60,000 nucleotides of DNA from Antedon mediterranea (lineage: Eukaryota > Echinodermata > Crinoidea > Comatulida > Antedonidae), in the NCBI RefSeq assembly GCF_964355755.1, contig NC_092680.1:4381001-4441000 (forward strand), written 5' to 3'. Positions 8,597 through 19,390 of this stretch are shown here, one piece after another; position 1 is the stretch's first letter, and each line of letters begins with the position of its first letter. Both the position numbers and the translations under genes were made by a program. The notes under the pieces are model-generated. The model saw only the letters and a program-made list of their open reading frames with translations, ran no database searches and was not told the origin of the DNA.

Positions 8597-8775
8597 AGCT
8601 TGGTTCCCACTAGAACGTAACGCAAGGACGTAAACGCAACGCAAGCGTTTTAACCAATGGCAACCGAAGTTATAAACAGTTAGCAATCACAAGCGAATAA
8701 GCCATCGTTTGTGATTGGTAAATTCACTTGCGTTGCGTTACGTCCTTGTGTTGCGTCGCTAGTGGGAACCACGCT
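8597..8775. mobile_element. MITE-B copy, full length, TAA duplication
   Basis: Ends AGCTTGGTTCCCACTAG and CTAGTGGGAACCACGCT, flanked by TAA at 8594-8596 and 8776-8778. The interior is a long imperfect palindrome carrying ACGTAAACGCAACGCAAGCG and its complement, with a CCAAT box in the left arm and ATTGG in the right. The 3-bp TWA duplication fits PIF/Harbinger. It interrupts a GGGGACAC-type repeat. Confidence 0.88.
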
Positions 8776-8822
8776 TAAAGGGGACACTTAGTCCTGAAAC
8801 AAACAGCCAATGCAGTAACAAA
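8776..8822. repeat. GGGGACAC dispersed repeat fragment
   Basis: AAAGGGGACACTTAGTCCTG follows the MITE. With the sequence left of the MITE (CACGGCCAACCC, 8579-8590) it forms one repeat unit split by the insertion. Related copies lie at 9043, 14290, 27240, 27536, 28446 and 50972. Confidence 0.5.
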
Positions 8823-8841
8823 ATGTATTAATGTATTAACT

Positions 8842-9003
8842 TTTTCCTGAAACGCAACGTAACGCAAGAACGACGTAAGCGCAACGCAAGTGGTTTTACC
8901 AATCACAAGCGATGGGTTTTTCAAGCTTCCCTTCTGATTGGTCAACTCGTCTGCATTTGCATCTACGTCCTTTTCGCTGCGTCTCTTGTTGGAACTAGGC
9001 TTT
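8842..9003. mobile_element. Diverged MITE-B, left end lost
   Basis: Contains CGCAACGTAACGCAAG, ACCAATCACAAGCGATGG, TGATTGGTCAACTCG and ends TTGGAACTAGGCT before TTA. The left TIR is missing and several positions have changed, so this is an older copy than the one at 8597. GGGGACAC repeats flank it on both sides. Confidence 0.6.
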
Positions 9004-9042
9004 ACGGCTAATGTTTTAATACATCAGCCAATCCCAGTATTC

Positions 9043-9085
9043 AGGGGACACTTTTCCTTGAAACGAACTGTCAATATTATGTTTC
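9043..9085. repeat. GGGGACAC dispersed repeat fragment
   Basis: ATTCAGGGGACACTTTTCC resembles 8776-8822, including the following TGAAAC. It may be the other half of the same host repeat, split by the diverged MITE-B. Confidence 0.45.
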
Positions 9086-11400
9086 AACAGACACTACATG
9101 AGCGGTGTTTCACTCTGTCGTAAATTCCTATGCTGAAACCGGCCCTTCATTGGATCTCGAAGCTGACCTCTTAATATAGATTCTACTGTGGTGTGATATA
9201 GAATAAATAATACTAACAATAATAAATAATGTTTAGTTTTTAATTAGAGGTATGCGTATAATCCAAGCAAACTAAAATTAGACGCGAATAATTATATTTC
9301 AACTGCTGTATAATTCGTGTTGTTAAATTGCATCGTAAATTATAACATAATAAATGTTTATATAATGGCACTTACATTAGGCTACTTAATAAATGTTTGA
9401 CATAAGTTGGCATAATGTGGTTTTTCCATTAGCTATATGAGTTAATATACATTCCAGAAAATGTTTGAATTTATAGATAAATAGTTTTTATGGTATTTAT
9501 TTTATTTCTGTTCTGTCTTTTTAAGTTTAAACATCTTTAATATAAAAAATATTTTCAATGTACAATGTGTTAATTTAATGGACCAGCTAAGTAAAATAAA
9601 GAGGGGAACCTTGTAGGACTAGGCTAAATACCCAACATATTTCATATAATAAAATAACCAATAGCATTATTGTTTTTCAAAACTACACATACCTTAGTAC
9701 AAAAAATGAAGGAATATTATGGAACACATTATAACCATACTTTGATTACAACAGACGTATTTATTAATTTATTCAATCTTTTATTTAGAATCTCTGGTCC
9801 ATATAAACTAAAATTACATATAAATTAACACACATAATCTGTACTGACTAATTACTACAAGTAATCTCAGGAGACAATTCCACCCGGAGAGCATTTGACT
9901 TATTATAAGACGTTGTCTATAATCGTTAAGACTAAAATATTTTCACTTCACTAAGTCTTCAGGCCTATATCGATTTTCTTAATCTGGTATTCTTGATTTG
10001 TGAAACGTTTTACTAAAAAAGTAGTTGAACGTTATTAAGATCATGGTGGTATAAAATAAAATTATAAATAAATATAAAATTATTTTATACCTCCATGATA
10101 AGCTTACATCCTACCTTACATTTTTGTAAAACCTGAGAATGGTAATATAATTTCTCGACCGAACGCAATAAAAATACACGTTCACAGATCTCAGGATTTT
10201 CCTGATGTAGACTCCTGACAACAGACTAGTTCATCTAACAGCAGCTCTTAAATATCCAGTGAACGTGTGTTCTTAAAACGCAGGATTTTGTAAAAAGTCA
10301 GCATCTATACACACCTCCGACTCGGTTTCTAATGACTGGATGGCAGACGAATAAGTTAATATCAAGCGTTCATCCCATCAGAATGCTTGTAACGGACCAA
10401 CAGAAGATTATCTCTGATTGGTTAACAATTTACCAATCACGAAGCATGAAATAATGAATTCGAGTTAAATATATTTTGATTTTCTGATTGACTAGCGTAA
10501 TACTGAAGATGACTGCTAACAACAACAATCTGATTGTTATGACGTCATCTCGGGGTTACTCGCCACGATCCGCTCAACTCACTGAAGCTCTTATAGAAAA
10601 CAAATACTGATTTATTTTCTGAATTCTCTCGCAAACAAGTGCATTCAGTCAGTAGGTAAATTTTTCAAACTGGCCATAATGAATTCTGACGAGTATGTAC
10701 AGTTGCGACAAATAAACTCGTGTATAAGTGTAATGACGCAATTAGGAGAATGTTTATCGAAATCTATGTTAATTATCGTCACAGCTATAGTATGCATGTA
10801 TCATTTGCGTGCACAAAATGATAGATAGTTTCATCATGTTTAAGTTTATAGGTCAGTTTATTACTAAATTTATAGCTGTTTCAATCGTTAGCTATAGGTA
10901 CTTATTAGTTATTAAACTAATACAATTGAAATGTACAGCAAATTCTAAAAAAGCGCAATAACAACATTATATCATTTTAATGAACAGGTTAGTAAACCAA
11001 ACATTCCGTATAAATAACACGTTACTTTCTTCATGCCGTCTTAATTAACTTTATTTTAGGTATAATAAGCCTAGTGTTAATACGCCGATTTAAATCGTTT
11101 TCTAGTCATTGTAATTTATTATCGATTCGTGTTACTAAAAGAGCAGATTTTCATTAGTGAATTGGTTGAAATTATGTGTGTATTCGTTTTACAGGTTCTT
11201 CGTGATTTTTACTTCATTTGCGTTACCTGTTAAAATAAATATTACGTTTAGATAATGCGTTTTCGTTTCATTCTAACGCATTTTCTACCTCGATTAAAAA
11301 ATAACTGTTTTTTTTTTACCACGTACTTTAAAAAAAACCAACCATATAATCTTAAGTTTTAAAATATTTGCTTTTAACGGTAAATTGTCATGTGTACTTT
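9086..11400. other. AT-rich intergenic DNA with small hairpins
   Basis: No gene was recognised. A hairpin at 10040-10099 pairs ATCATGGTGGTATAAAATAA with its near complement. TGATTGGT and ACCAATCA (10415-10439) form a short CCAAT dyad, perhaps a MITE-B relic. GACAATTCCACCCG at about 9871 recurs near 19202. Confidence 0.4.
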
Positions 11401-11414
11401 AAAAAACTAGTACC

Positions 11415-11560
11415 TCTTTCCAGACCGAGCGGTTAAGACAGTGGAACCGTTATACGGGTTGGAGGCTCACTCGCCATGACAATTTTTCCTGGAAAAAGAC
11501 TATAAACCATGGTCCAGTGTACACATCTGGCTCATGTGCACTTTTTATTTTAAGAACCAG
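11415..11560 (+). mobile_element. tRNA-derived SINE candidate
   Basis: An A-box-like CCGAGCGGTTAAGAC (from 11425) and a B-box-like GGTTGGAGGCTC (11457-11468) are about 32 bp apart, as in the internal RNA polymerase III promoters of tRNA-Leu/Ser-type SINEs. A body follows with GTGTACACATCTGGCTCATG, part of which (ACACATCTGGCTC) recurs near 31751. The 3' end and flanking duplication are not clear. Confidence 0.45.
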
Positions 11561-11568
11561 TACATCTT

Positions 11569-11760
11569 TCGAGACGAGTAGTGTACTAGTACACACAGCC
11601 ACTGTCACAAACTCATCCCTCTAGGAGAACAGTCTAAGACTGAAGAGGCTACCCAGTATAAAGAATACATAAATAAAAAATACCCCGGTGTACTAATACA
11701 TCACGGCCCTCTTAAAGACCAGTCTTTGACTGAATAGGGTAATCAGTAATAATAAAATAA
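11569..11760. repeat. Imperfect internal duplication downstream of the SINE candidate
   Basis: GTGTACTAGTACACACAGCC near 11581 and GTGTACTAATACATCACGGC near 11690 begin two diverged copies, each followed by a CAGTCT...GACTGAA word pair. They may be part of the SINE body or an older element. Confidence 0.4.
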
Positions 11761-14289
11761 GAAGGGTTAGGCAATGATGGGTGACGTCCATCCTCTGTCT
11801 TAAACTTTAAAAGGATGATAATAATGATCAATGTAGGCATAACGTAGAAAAAACATGACTTTGTGTTGAAATTGGGACAATTTGACAGAGTTAAAAGTTC
11901 ACAAGGAAAGTAGGGGCAGAAAACAAAAAAGGTTAAACGTTTTCATTTAGCTTTCCTAAAGAGAATTCTTTCCCAATCAGCATGACGTGAAAAAGTCACA
12001 GTACAATTGAAGAGAAGAGAATAATTCTCAGATGAAAATGAAAAAAATAAACGATCACGTTCCGAACGTAGTAAAATTTAACAAATACTATCATCCACAT
12101 AGCTTGATATACTGCCATGAAATATAACACTGACAGGCCAGACAATCGCGAATACAACAATAATGGTCAGAAGCACTTAGTCAAAGGAGTAAGCTTCTAT
12201 TTCAGAAAAAGTTTTCAAGATTACAAACTCTTTAATGACATAATATTATGTTTATGAATTGAATATTGCAATAAATGAAATATTCTCCATATTCAACGAA
12301 CAAAACATTCATTATTTGTTTCATAGTTCATCATCTACTGTTTCAAAGTAGTACTACGTTACTCTCTCACTCTCACTCTGCCCAAACCTTAGAGGCTAGT
12401 CATAGGGGTTTACCTACATGGGTTCGTGGACGACTCGCTCATGTTTTGGTGGTAGAAAAAGTCTTCTCGGAAGGGCATGTGCCCAAAGAAATAAATAATA
12501 AAAAAGCTAAAGAGCAATAAATGGATCCCCTCGTACTTTTTTTTTCTAATTTTGTTATTGAACGAACTGTAAAAAAAAAAAAAAAGCGGGAAGTTAGGCC
12601 ATTCAATAGGGCAGCGCTCGGAATTTAGCAGAGGAGCATTTGAGTTGCACACAGTGATCAAAATGTTAACAATTTATGAACGTGCAATAGAACCATTAAA
12701 TATCACTTCAACGTGCATTAGACATAATAACGGCACGTGATACGATTAACCAATCATAGTAAAGATAGACTCAGGTGCGTTATAACTTGTATGCCTATAT
12801 CTATTCGTATGTAATAATAACAACATTACTTGTCGTGTTTATGTGTTAGGTTGAAACATATATATCCTAATTAATTGCCAAACCAAATGTGTAATTAATA
12901 CAGACATTGGAATTAACGCAATAAACATATAGCTATAATAATAGACATTAGCGTAAAATAACAATCTGTATTTATAACAGTCTCCAGAACGTGACGATAT
13001 TAATTTAACCCGTTCTGCTTACATCGTGCTTTACTACAAAGACAGCCAATTTGTGTAATAATTCCCCTCGATTTTTATTTTAATGAATAATAATATACAT
13101 ATTTCATTTCATATTGGTTAGTCTATGAAGTATTCACCTATAGTTGTATGACATTTCTGAAAATGGTTTAGGCCTAAACTGATGCTGTGTATGACAATTT
13201 GATATTCAGGGTAGACATACACTTTACCTTTTCTTGTTAAACATTAGCTATAAGTCAAATATTATGATGAATGGCGACATCTAAATTTTTTTTCAAACTA
13301 GTTTGATAGTGTAGACAGAGCCTTACTTGAATCTCTAGACATGTTATAAACAACGTTATAAACAACACATGCAAAATAATAATAATTCCATTACAATTTG
13401 GACTGCAGTTGATGGTTACAATATACCTATGTTGTTTTTAAACGATCAAAACATCGCTACTACTGTATACCATTACTTGGAACGTAGGTTTGTTTATCTT
13501 CTTTTAGTCTAATTAGCGAAAATATAATTAGTATAGCATACTGCCACTTTAATTCTCATTTGTTCTCTATAAAACATCTTTATCCCGACGAAACCAATAT
13601 AGTTAATACAACACGAAATAGAAAGTAAAGTGAATATCTTATTTATGACATAATTGTACAATGAATTTGTATTACATTCAACTGCATAATTCTAATAAGG
13701 AGGAACATGGGATATTCACCTAATGAATTGGAATGTTCGAACATGTGAGTATTGCATCGTGTTTGTTATTTTCGAAGAATTTCATCTGTTTTTGGATACT
13801 AAAGGTAACTTTATAAATGTGCGTGATATTTTTAAAAACGTTGTTTAATGAATAATGTCTTCATCCGGGCAGCAGTTTGATGAACTTGAAAGGTGTGCTT
13901 CCCCGGTGGATCTAAATCCCCATCTTGGGTAATCCCCGACACCATTATAATGTCAAACTTGGTTGTTGATCTCAGTTATCGAAATAATTATAAATAAGAA
14001 AGTATTGCTTAACACAGGCCCCGTCAAAAGATGGATAGATAGATTAACTTAACATTAAAAAAATGTTAAATTAATGTAAATGTCCGCTTTATATTTATTG
14101 TAAATAAATAACGCGACATTGTACCACGAAACATAGTTAATACAGGTTTTCACACGCTAGTTTTTATAAAACGTACTGTACGTAGTATAGCAATGTCACT
14201 GATCTCTCTGTCATCCTCCATCGTTCTGATGCTGTAAATATTGTTGGAACGAGATATTGAATCCACCTGATCAACATGATATAGACCCC
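11761..14289. other. AT-rich intergenic DNA
   Basis: Holds a MITE-A end fragment (13285-13322), the tandem GTTATAAACAAC pair near 13346, and a 60-bp stretch around 12733-12790 (CACGTGAT, ATTAACCAATCA, GCGTTATAA) with a diverged partner at 25086-25147. Opposed ORFs near 12275-12661 have no recognisable product. Confidence 0.4.
13285..13322. mobile_element. MITE-A right-end fragment
   Basis: TCAAACTAGTTTGATAGTG followed by TAGACAGAGCC is the family terminus. No left arm or hairpin core is present. Confidence 0.6.
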
Positions 14290-14400
14290 TCTTTGAGACA
14301 CCTCTATTCAGGAGACACCCTACTAAAGAGACACGTTCCTGGGAAAGGAATGAGGGAAAGATATCTATTAAGGGGACACTTTGTTAAGTTCCAAGGGTAC
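14290..14400. repeat. GGGGACAC dispersed repeat, several degenerate units
   Basis: GAGACACCTCTATTCAGGAG, ACTAAAGAGACACG and ATTAAGGGGACACTTTG follow one another, suggesting a short tandem run of the unit. The 61-codon ORF over it is incidental. Confidence 0.45.
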
Positions 14401-14508
14401 CCTTTATCAAATAATCTCTGTAATACTAAGTACGTGTGTTAGGGAGCTAAAGGAATTCAGACATTTTGCCCTACTCTAAATGTAATAATTTAAGTTTAAC
14501 TTTAGGCC

Positions 14509-14534
14509 TACTGAGCAAGTTAACTTGCTCAGTA
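14509..14534. repeat. Perfect 26-bp palindrome
   Basis: TACTGAGCAAGTT is followed directly by its reverse complement AACTTGCTCAGTA, centred on GTTAAC, with no loop. No TIR family is attached. Confidence 0.9.
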
Positions 14535-15223
14535 AACTAGAACAAATTCGCAAGTAATATCAAGACCTATTAGTACTGTATGATTACGTTAGTGAAGAGC
14601 ACACAGCACACTATCAACGCCAAGTAGTCAAATCAGATGATATAACAATAAAGATTCATATCATTGAATATATTAAATAAGATTTAATTAACGATTACGA
14701 ATGTTAGTGCCATTTTTATACAACACTCTATTTTAAACATTGTATTTTACCTCTCAATTACCGTTTTACATTACAGCTTTATGAGACTATTTGTAACAAG
14801 TCCTGGGAACCATGTGAAGAGTTCTAAGGTAAGATAACATTTTCAATGAATTGCGCTGATTTGGTTTGATTTGGAAAATATTCCTCTACCTATACAATTA
14901 TTCCAGATTTGTTTTAGGATACATTTTGTTTTGGTGAGTATTAAAATATTTAAAAAAAATAAATTAAATCATGTAGCTGCCAATTGCTGAAAAGGGAATT
15001 GTGCCTCGTGACGCAATCGTCTATCAAATCAACGCGTTCAAGTTCCTTTTAATTTGATTACATTTTACTTTCTAATTAAATATATTAATAAGAATAATCA
15101 TATTAAATCGACGTATATAATTATTATGAATTTAAATCAGTAACATTAATTATATGTATATTGCAATGAACGTATATTGGGTTTATGAATATAAATAGAA
15201 AATATCTGGAACGCAAAGCTGTA
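14535..15223. other. AT-rich intergenic DNA
   Basis: Nothing recognised apart from A/T runs near 14950. Confidence 0.4.
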
Positions 15224-15226
15224 TAA

Positions 15227-15404
15227 AGCTTGGTTCCCACTAGAACGTAACGCAATGACGTAAACGCAACGCAAGCGTTTTAACCAATGACAAGCGAAGT
15301 TATAGACAGTTAGCAATTACAGGCGAATAAGCCATCGCTTGTGATTGGTCAATTTACTTGCGTTGCGTTACGTCCTTGCGTTACGTTCTAGTGGGAACCA
15401 AGCT
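15227..15404. mobile_element. MITE-B copy, near-perfect ends
   Basis: Ends AGCTTGGTTCCCACTAG and CTAGTGGGAACCAAGCT are exact inverted repeats. Left flank TAA, right flank TTA. The interior is closely related to the copies at 8597 and 30220, with the ACCAATGACAAGCG arm and the GCTTGTGATTGGTCAA arm. Confidence 0.88.
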
Positions 15405-15864
15405 TTACAAAACAATAGTATTTATTGAAGCATGATTTTAAACGTACATTTCTGATTCAATTCATAATTAATAAGATGAAACATGATGATTTATTTATGG
15501 AAAAACTTACATTATTAAGATTATCCGGTAATCTACTCTGCCGCCGCATACGTAGTAGGCCTATCATTGTTACAGAATATAATATAAACAAAATGTTAAA
15601 AATAATTATTAACTCTATGGTTGGATTTAATCGTGGAAGTTTAAAACTGGTTTGAATAACAATAACATGATATAGTTGTGTGTTGCTACTTAGTCTGGAT
15701 TCCAGATGGAGTTTTGACACATATGGCGTTTCATACGTATAATATTTTAGCTTGAAGACAGAGGTTTAGGTTGATTCGATAAATCAGATGCAATGATTCT
15801 ATTGAAATGCTTGTTAAAATTAGCGAAGCAATAAGCGTATGTGAATTAATGCAACAGTGCGTTA

Positions 15865-16019
15865 AGCTCTGTCTACACTATCAAACTAGTTTGACAAAAG
15901 AAGTATGATTGCCCAAATATGGGAATGATATTATCAAATATCGTAGTTATTTCATGTCCATGGCCATGGGCACATCACATTTTATTTGTCACATAACGTT
16001 TGATAGTGTAGACAGAGCT
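15865..16019. mobile_element. MITE-A copy, TTA duplication
   Basis: Ends AGCTCTGTCTACACTATC and GATAGTGTAGACAGAGCT, flanked by TTA at 15862-15864 and 16020-16022. The core begins TATGATTGCCCAAATATGGG and ends GGGCACATCACA, a partly decayed hairpin. Confidence 0.87.
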
Positions 16020-16405
16020 TTAGATAATGATGACATAAGCCAATTGTACATTAAATCCTATGACATACAACGTACTTTTATAATAATAGTTATTGATTCA
16101 TGTTTATTGTATTATTTAATTGATTTTAGCTTCTGTAATGTAAATTTTATTTAAATAATCGTATACGTGCTCTGATTCAACAATGACAATCATCCCCTGT
16201 TTGATATTTGCAATATTATTCTATTAGGACTTATTAACCCAAGGTTGTGTCGATTTGATTTAGTTACAAACTAGATGTTTCAGTAGCAAATACAATCATG
16301 GTTAAAGACTGATTTCTAACCATTTATTTGACATTATTACTTTGCTTATGTACTCGATTTGTTTAGACTTTATTGAGAAACAAGAGTGTTCAGATATTTG
16401 TATAA

Positions 16406-16541
16406 AGCTCTGTTAACACTATCAAAAAGTGTGATGTTCCAAAATATCATGGTATTGAAAAGCCCAAAATGGTAGTGATCAATCGTCATCGTGTCCATAT
16501 ATTTTTATTATTTTTATCACTTTGATAGTGTAGACAGAGTC
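16406..16541. mobile_element. MITE-A copy, TAA duplication
   Basis: Ends AGCTCTGTTAACACTATC and GATAGTGTAGACAGAGTC, flanked by TAA at 16403-16405 and 16542-16544. The core is diverged and has lost its CC(A/T)6GG boxes. Confidence 0.82.
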
Positions 16542-16544
16542 TAA

Positions 16545-18548
16545 GTTAAAAGTAGCCCCTTTCATGTTCTTCTGAGGTTTATCATGAAAAAGGCTTTAAA
16601 TAAACTGTTTAGCATGCCAGTCCTGAACTTATTTATTTGTTTTGGGTACCGTAGGTATTTTTTAGGCAATTTTTAAATAAGCGTTAGTCTATTTCTGACA
16701 ACCAATAACTATTTCCGATACCCATTTGGTCTGTTATTAAATATATCATGTTTGACAAATGACTGGCTTTGTATAATACCGATGATGTCTCGCAATATAA
16801 AATTGTATGACCACATGCGGAGAAAAAAAACGTGAATTTTTTCTTGTTTGTGTTAAAACGTGTGTGCAATAAAACGCTGTGACGCAATGTAACGCTAACG
16901 CGTCGTAAATGTTATTACGGTACACGGTGGTAGGCCTAGTAACGGGTGTTTCTGGATAGCTTTTTTTTTCTGTTGTAGGATAAAATTATAGCTGATAATT
17001 ATTACAGTAGTTATATGTATCGGCCTATTTGTATTTTGTGTTTTTTGTATGATTCGAGTAAACATATCAGTTGGTTTTTTTTTTTTTTTGTTTTTTTTTT
17101 AGAAGAAAATAATAGAGGTTCTGGTAAAGTTGTAAACTAGTTTTGTCTTTTCACAATATTCACTTCTGGATTTCGAAGTAGGTCTTACTTAACTAACAAC
17201 ATGCACGAACCATCGGTAAGTGTTCCTAGCAAAAATTACCATATTTACTACAAGCAACGTTTAACCGGATATCTTGCCAATGTTTATAATTTACCCGTAA
17301 GGAAGAAAATGAATACAATACAACGATTTTATCAAATACGTAAAAGCGTTTTTCACATTCAGAATTCAGGTCATTTTACTGTTCTACGGCAATGTTTCTC
17401 TCCTCTTTCGTGTAATGTGTATTTAACAACGTGGATCACAACACACACGACTCCAATCTGTCTCATAAAGTTTAAATCATAAAGCAAAACAATCTGTCAT
17501 CTAGGTTTAACAATGAACAATGTGATAACACACATTTTCCTGCTCTGTGTCTACAACACGGGTACCCCCAAACAGAAATGCAAATTTTGGCCTAACATCG
17601 CTAAACACGTGATTGAAAATCTGTAATGGTTGAAGTTTGAATTGTCACTGATCTCTGGGTTGAGATACCTACATGGATAATTAACAATTGCCATAATTTT
17701 GCAAACGATTCTACCGTAAAATTAGTGCATGATATTGTAATCTCTTATTATCCATGAACTCTTGCTAAACTCTCAATGTGCTTTCACAGTTATATTGAAC
17801 TAACGAATCTCTTCTGTTCTCTATCTACGGTTCAATAGCATTTCGTTTCTGCATTACTTTCATTATGGTAACTTTAACTTTGATTATTATTATAAATATT
17901 AAAACCTTCGCAACAATTGATAATAATAATAATGGAACCACTTAAAAATGGGGAATTTTTCACGTTTTGCTTCACCGCTGTCGGAAAATAAACTGAGTTA
18001 TAATCATAAATTTTTTAGTTTATTTTTTTTTTTTTTTTTTAATATAAATAGACATGTCTAATCTGAAGCTACAGTTTAAGCTTCTTTTTACATACACATC
18101 TTCTGTTCATATCTTTTCCTCATGTTATCTAACTACATATTTAAATTATATCTTCTCTGTTATTAGATTTCAACATGCTTGATTACTTAAAAAAGACTCA
18201 TGAAACACGTTGATAATTAGTATTTTGTACCTTCATTTTCCTCCTATTTTTCTCACTTTTAATCCGAAGTCTTAATTTTATTGGTTATATTTTTTCATAT
18301 TGTGTTCATTGTTCTTGATTATCTCGGTTTTCACCGTCCATTATGCCCATTGTCAGATCCCACTCAAGATCCCGTATCGTTCTTGGATCCTTTACTATTT
18401 TTATTTCTATCATTCTGTTTTTAATATTGTGAAATGTTATATTGATGATGATGATTACTGCCTTTCCGCTGAAAAGTCTGCCGACATTTCCGCTTGGGCT
18501 GCTCCGTAAATCTCTTTATTGATATTATACAGATATTGACTGCTTAGA
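16545..18548. other. AT-rich intergenic DNA
   Basis: Poly-T tracts occur near 17074-17100 and 18020-18041. A 93-codon ORF at 17201-17482 resembles nothing known to me and is within chance. CpG words near 16874-16905 may be a MITE-B relic. Confidence 0.35.
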
Positions 18549-18693
18549 GGTTAAATATAAGATTTGACATCCCCGAGGGAATGATATTAAGTTCGAGGGA
18601 ATATATATTTCCCGAAGCGCCAGCTGAGGGAAATATATATTCCCCGAGAACTTAATATCATTCCCGAGGGGATGTCAAATCTTATATTTAACC
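18549..18693. repeat. 145-bp hairpin element of unknown family
   Basis: The outer arms, starting GGTTAAATATAAGATTTGAC and ending in the exact complement, match perfectly for 26 bp. The inner arms around GAATGATATTAAGTT and GGAATATATATTTCCC match with small offsets, leaving a short centre GAAGCGCCAGCTGA. CCCCGAGGG words repeat through both arms. No clear target duplication is seen. Confidence 0.85.
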
Positions 18694-19274
18694 GATATAA
18701 AAGGCAATATCTGTTATATTATATAGCCAAGAACAAGTCTGCTGGGTTGGGTGAAGCTAGGCTAGGCCTCCTATAGTATTTGTATTGTATTTAAAACAAG
18801 CCTGCCTACTAGACACCTTACCTTGCGAAGAATAATATACAGATAATTACTAATTAATGATTCCTTGGCAATAAAATATTCACTTAGGCCTAGGTCGTTT
18901 AAATTAACAGAAGAATTTCCATCAATAAGCCTATTAATAATAATATTATAATCAGGTAGACCGAATAAAGAATTCGTCTTCTCTCGATCTTCGAGGAGCC
19001 GAATCACCGGATGTTCAGCGCGTACTAGTTACTAGGTTACTACCGTGAGTATTGACCAATCACAAACGGTGTTTCATCACATTTAGGGTGGACTTATAAC
19101 AAATGAGGGCGCTATGTATGCATAGCTTAAATAGTTTAGAAGATTAATTTCTTCAAGCAAATTACGTGGCCCAGCGGATGAAACGTTGTCTTGCGATGGA
19201 GTGACAATTCCACCCGAGTTCAAGATCGAGTAGATGACTTTTGTTTATTTATCGGCAAACTCGAGTGTTGCACA
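18694..19274. other. Unassigned stretch
   Basis: TTGACCAATCACAAACG near 19054 resembles a MITE-B arm. A 78-codon minus-strand ORF (18771-19007) has no recognisable motif. Confidence 0.35.
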
Positions 19275-19390
19275 CGAAAATTACACAGTCAATATCATCG
19301 TACTCGAGAATTTATATGATTAATGACAGGGAACACGATTATTACGCGAAAATTACACAGTCAATATCATCGTTCTCGAGGATATATACG
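19275..19390. repeat. 72-bp direct duplication
   Basis: CGAAAATTACACAGTCAATA occurs at 19275 and again at 19347, followed by ATCATCGT(A/T)CTCGAG in both. The 72-bp spacing keeps an 80-codon ORF in frame, so the peptide KITQSISS(Y/F)SRIY repeats. This is probably a noncoding duplication. Confidence 0.7.

Noticed and set aside
12275-12661. Overlapping 81- and 83-codon ORFs on opposite strands
   Set aside because: They overlap each other, are low complexity at the ends, and match nothing known to me.
17074-17101. Poly-T plus AG as a splice acceptor
   Set aside because: The downstream frame has no supported coding sequence; the tract is a simple homopolymer.
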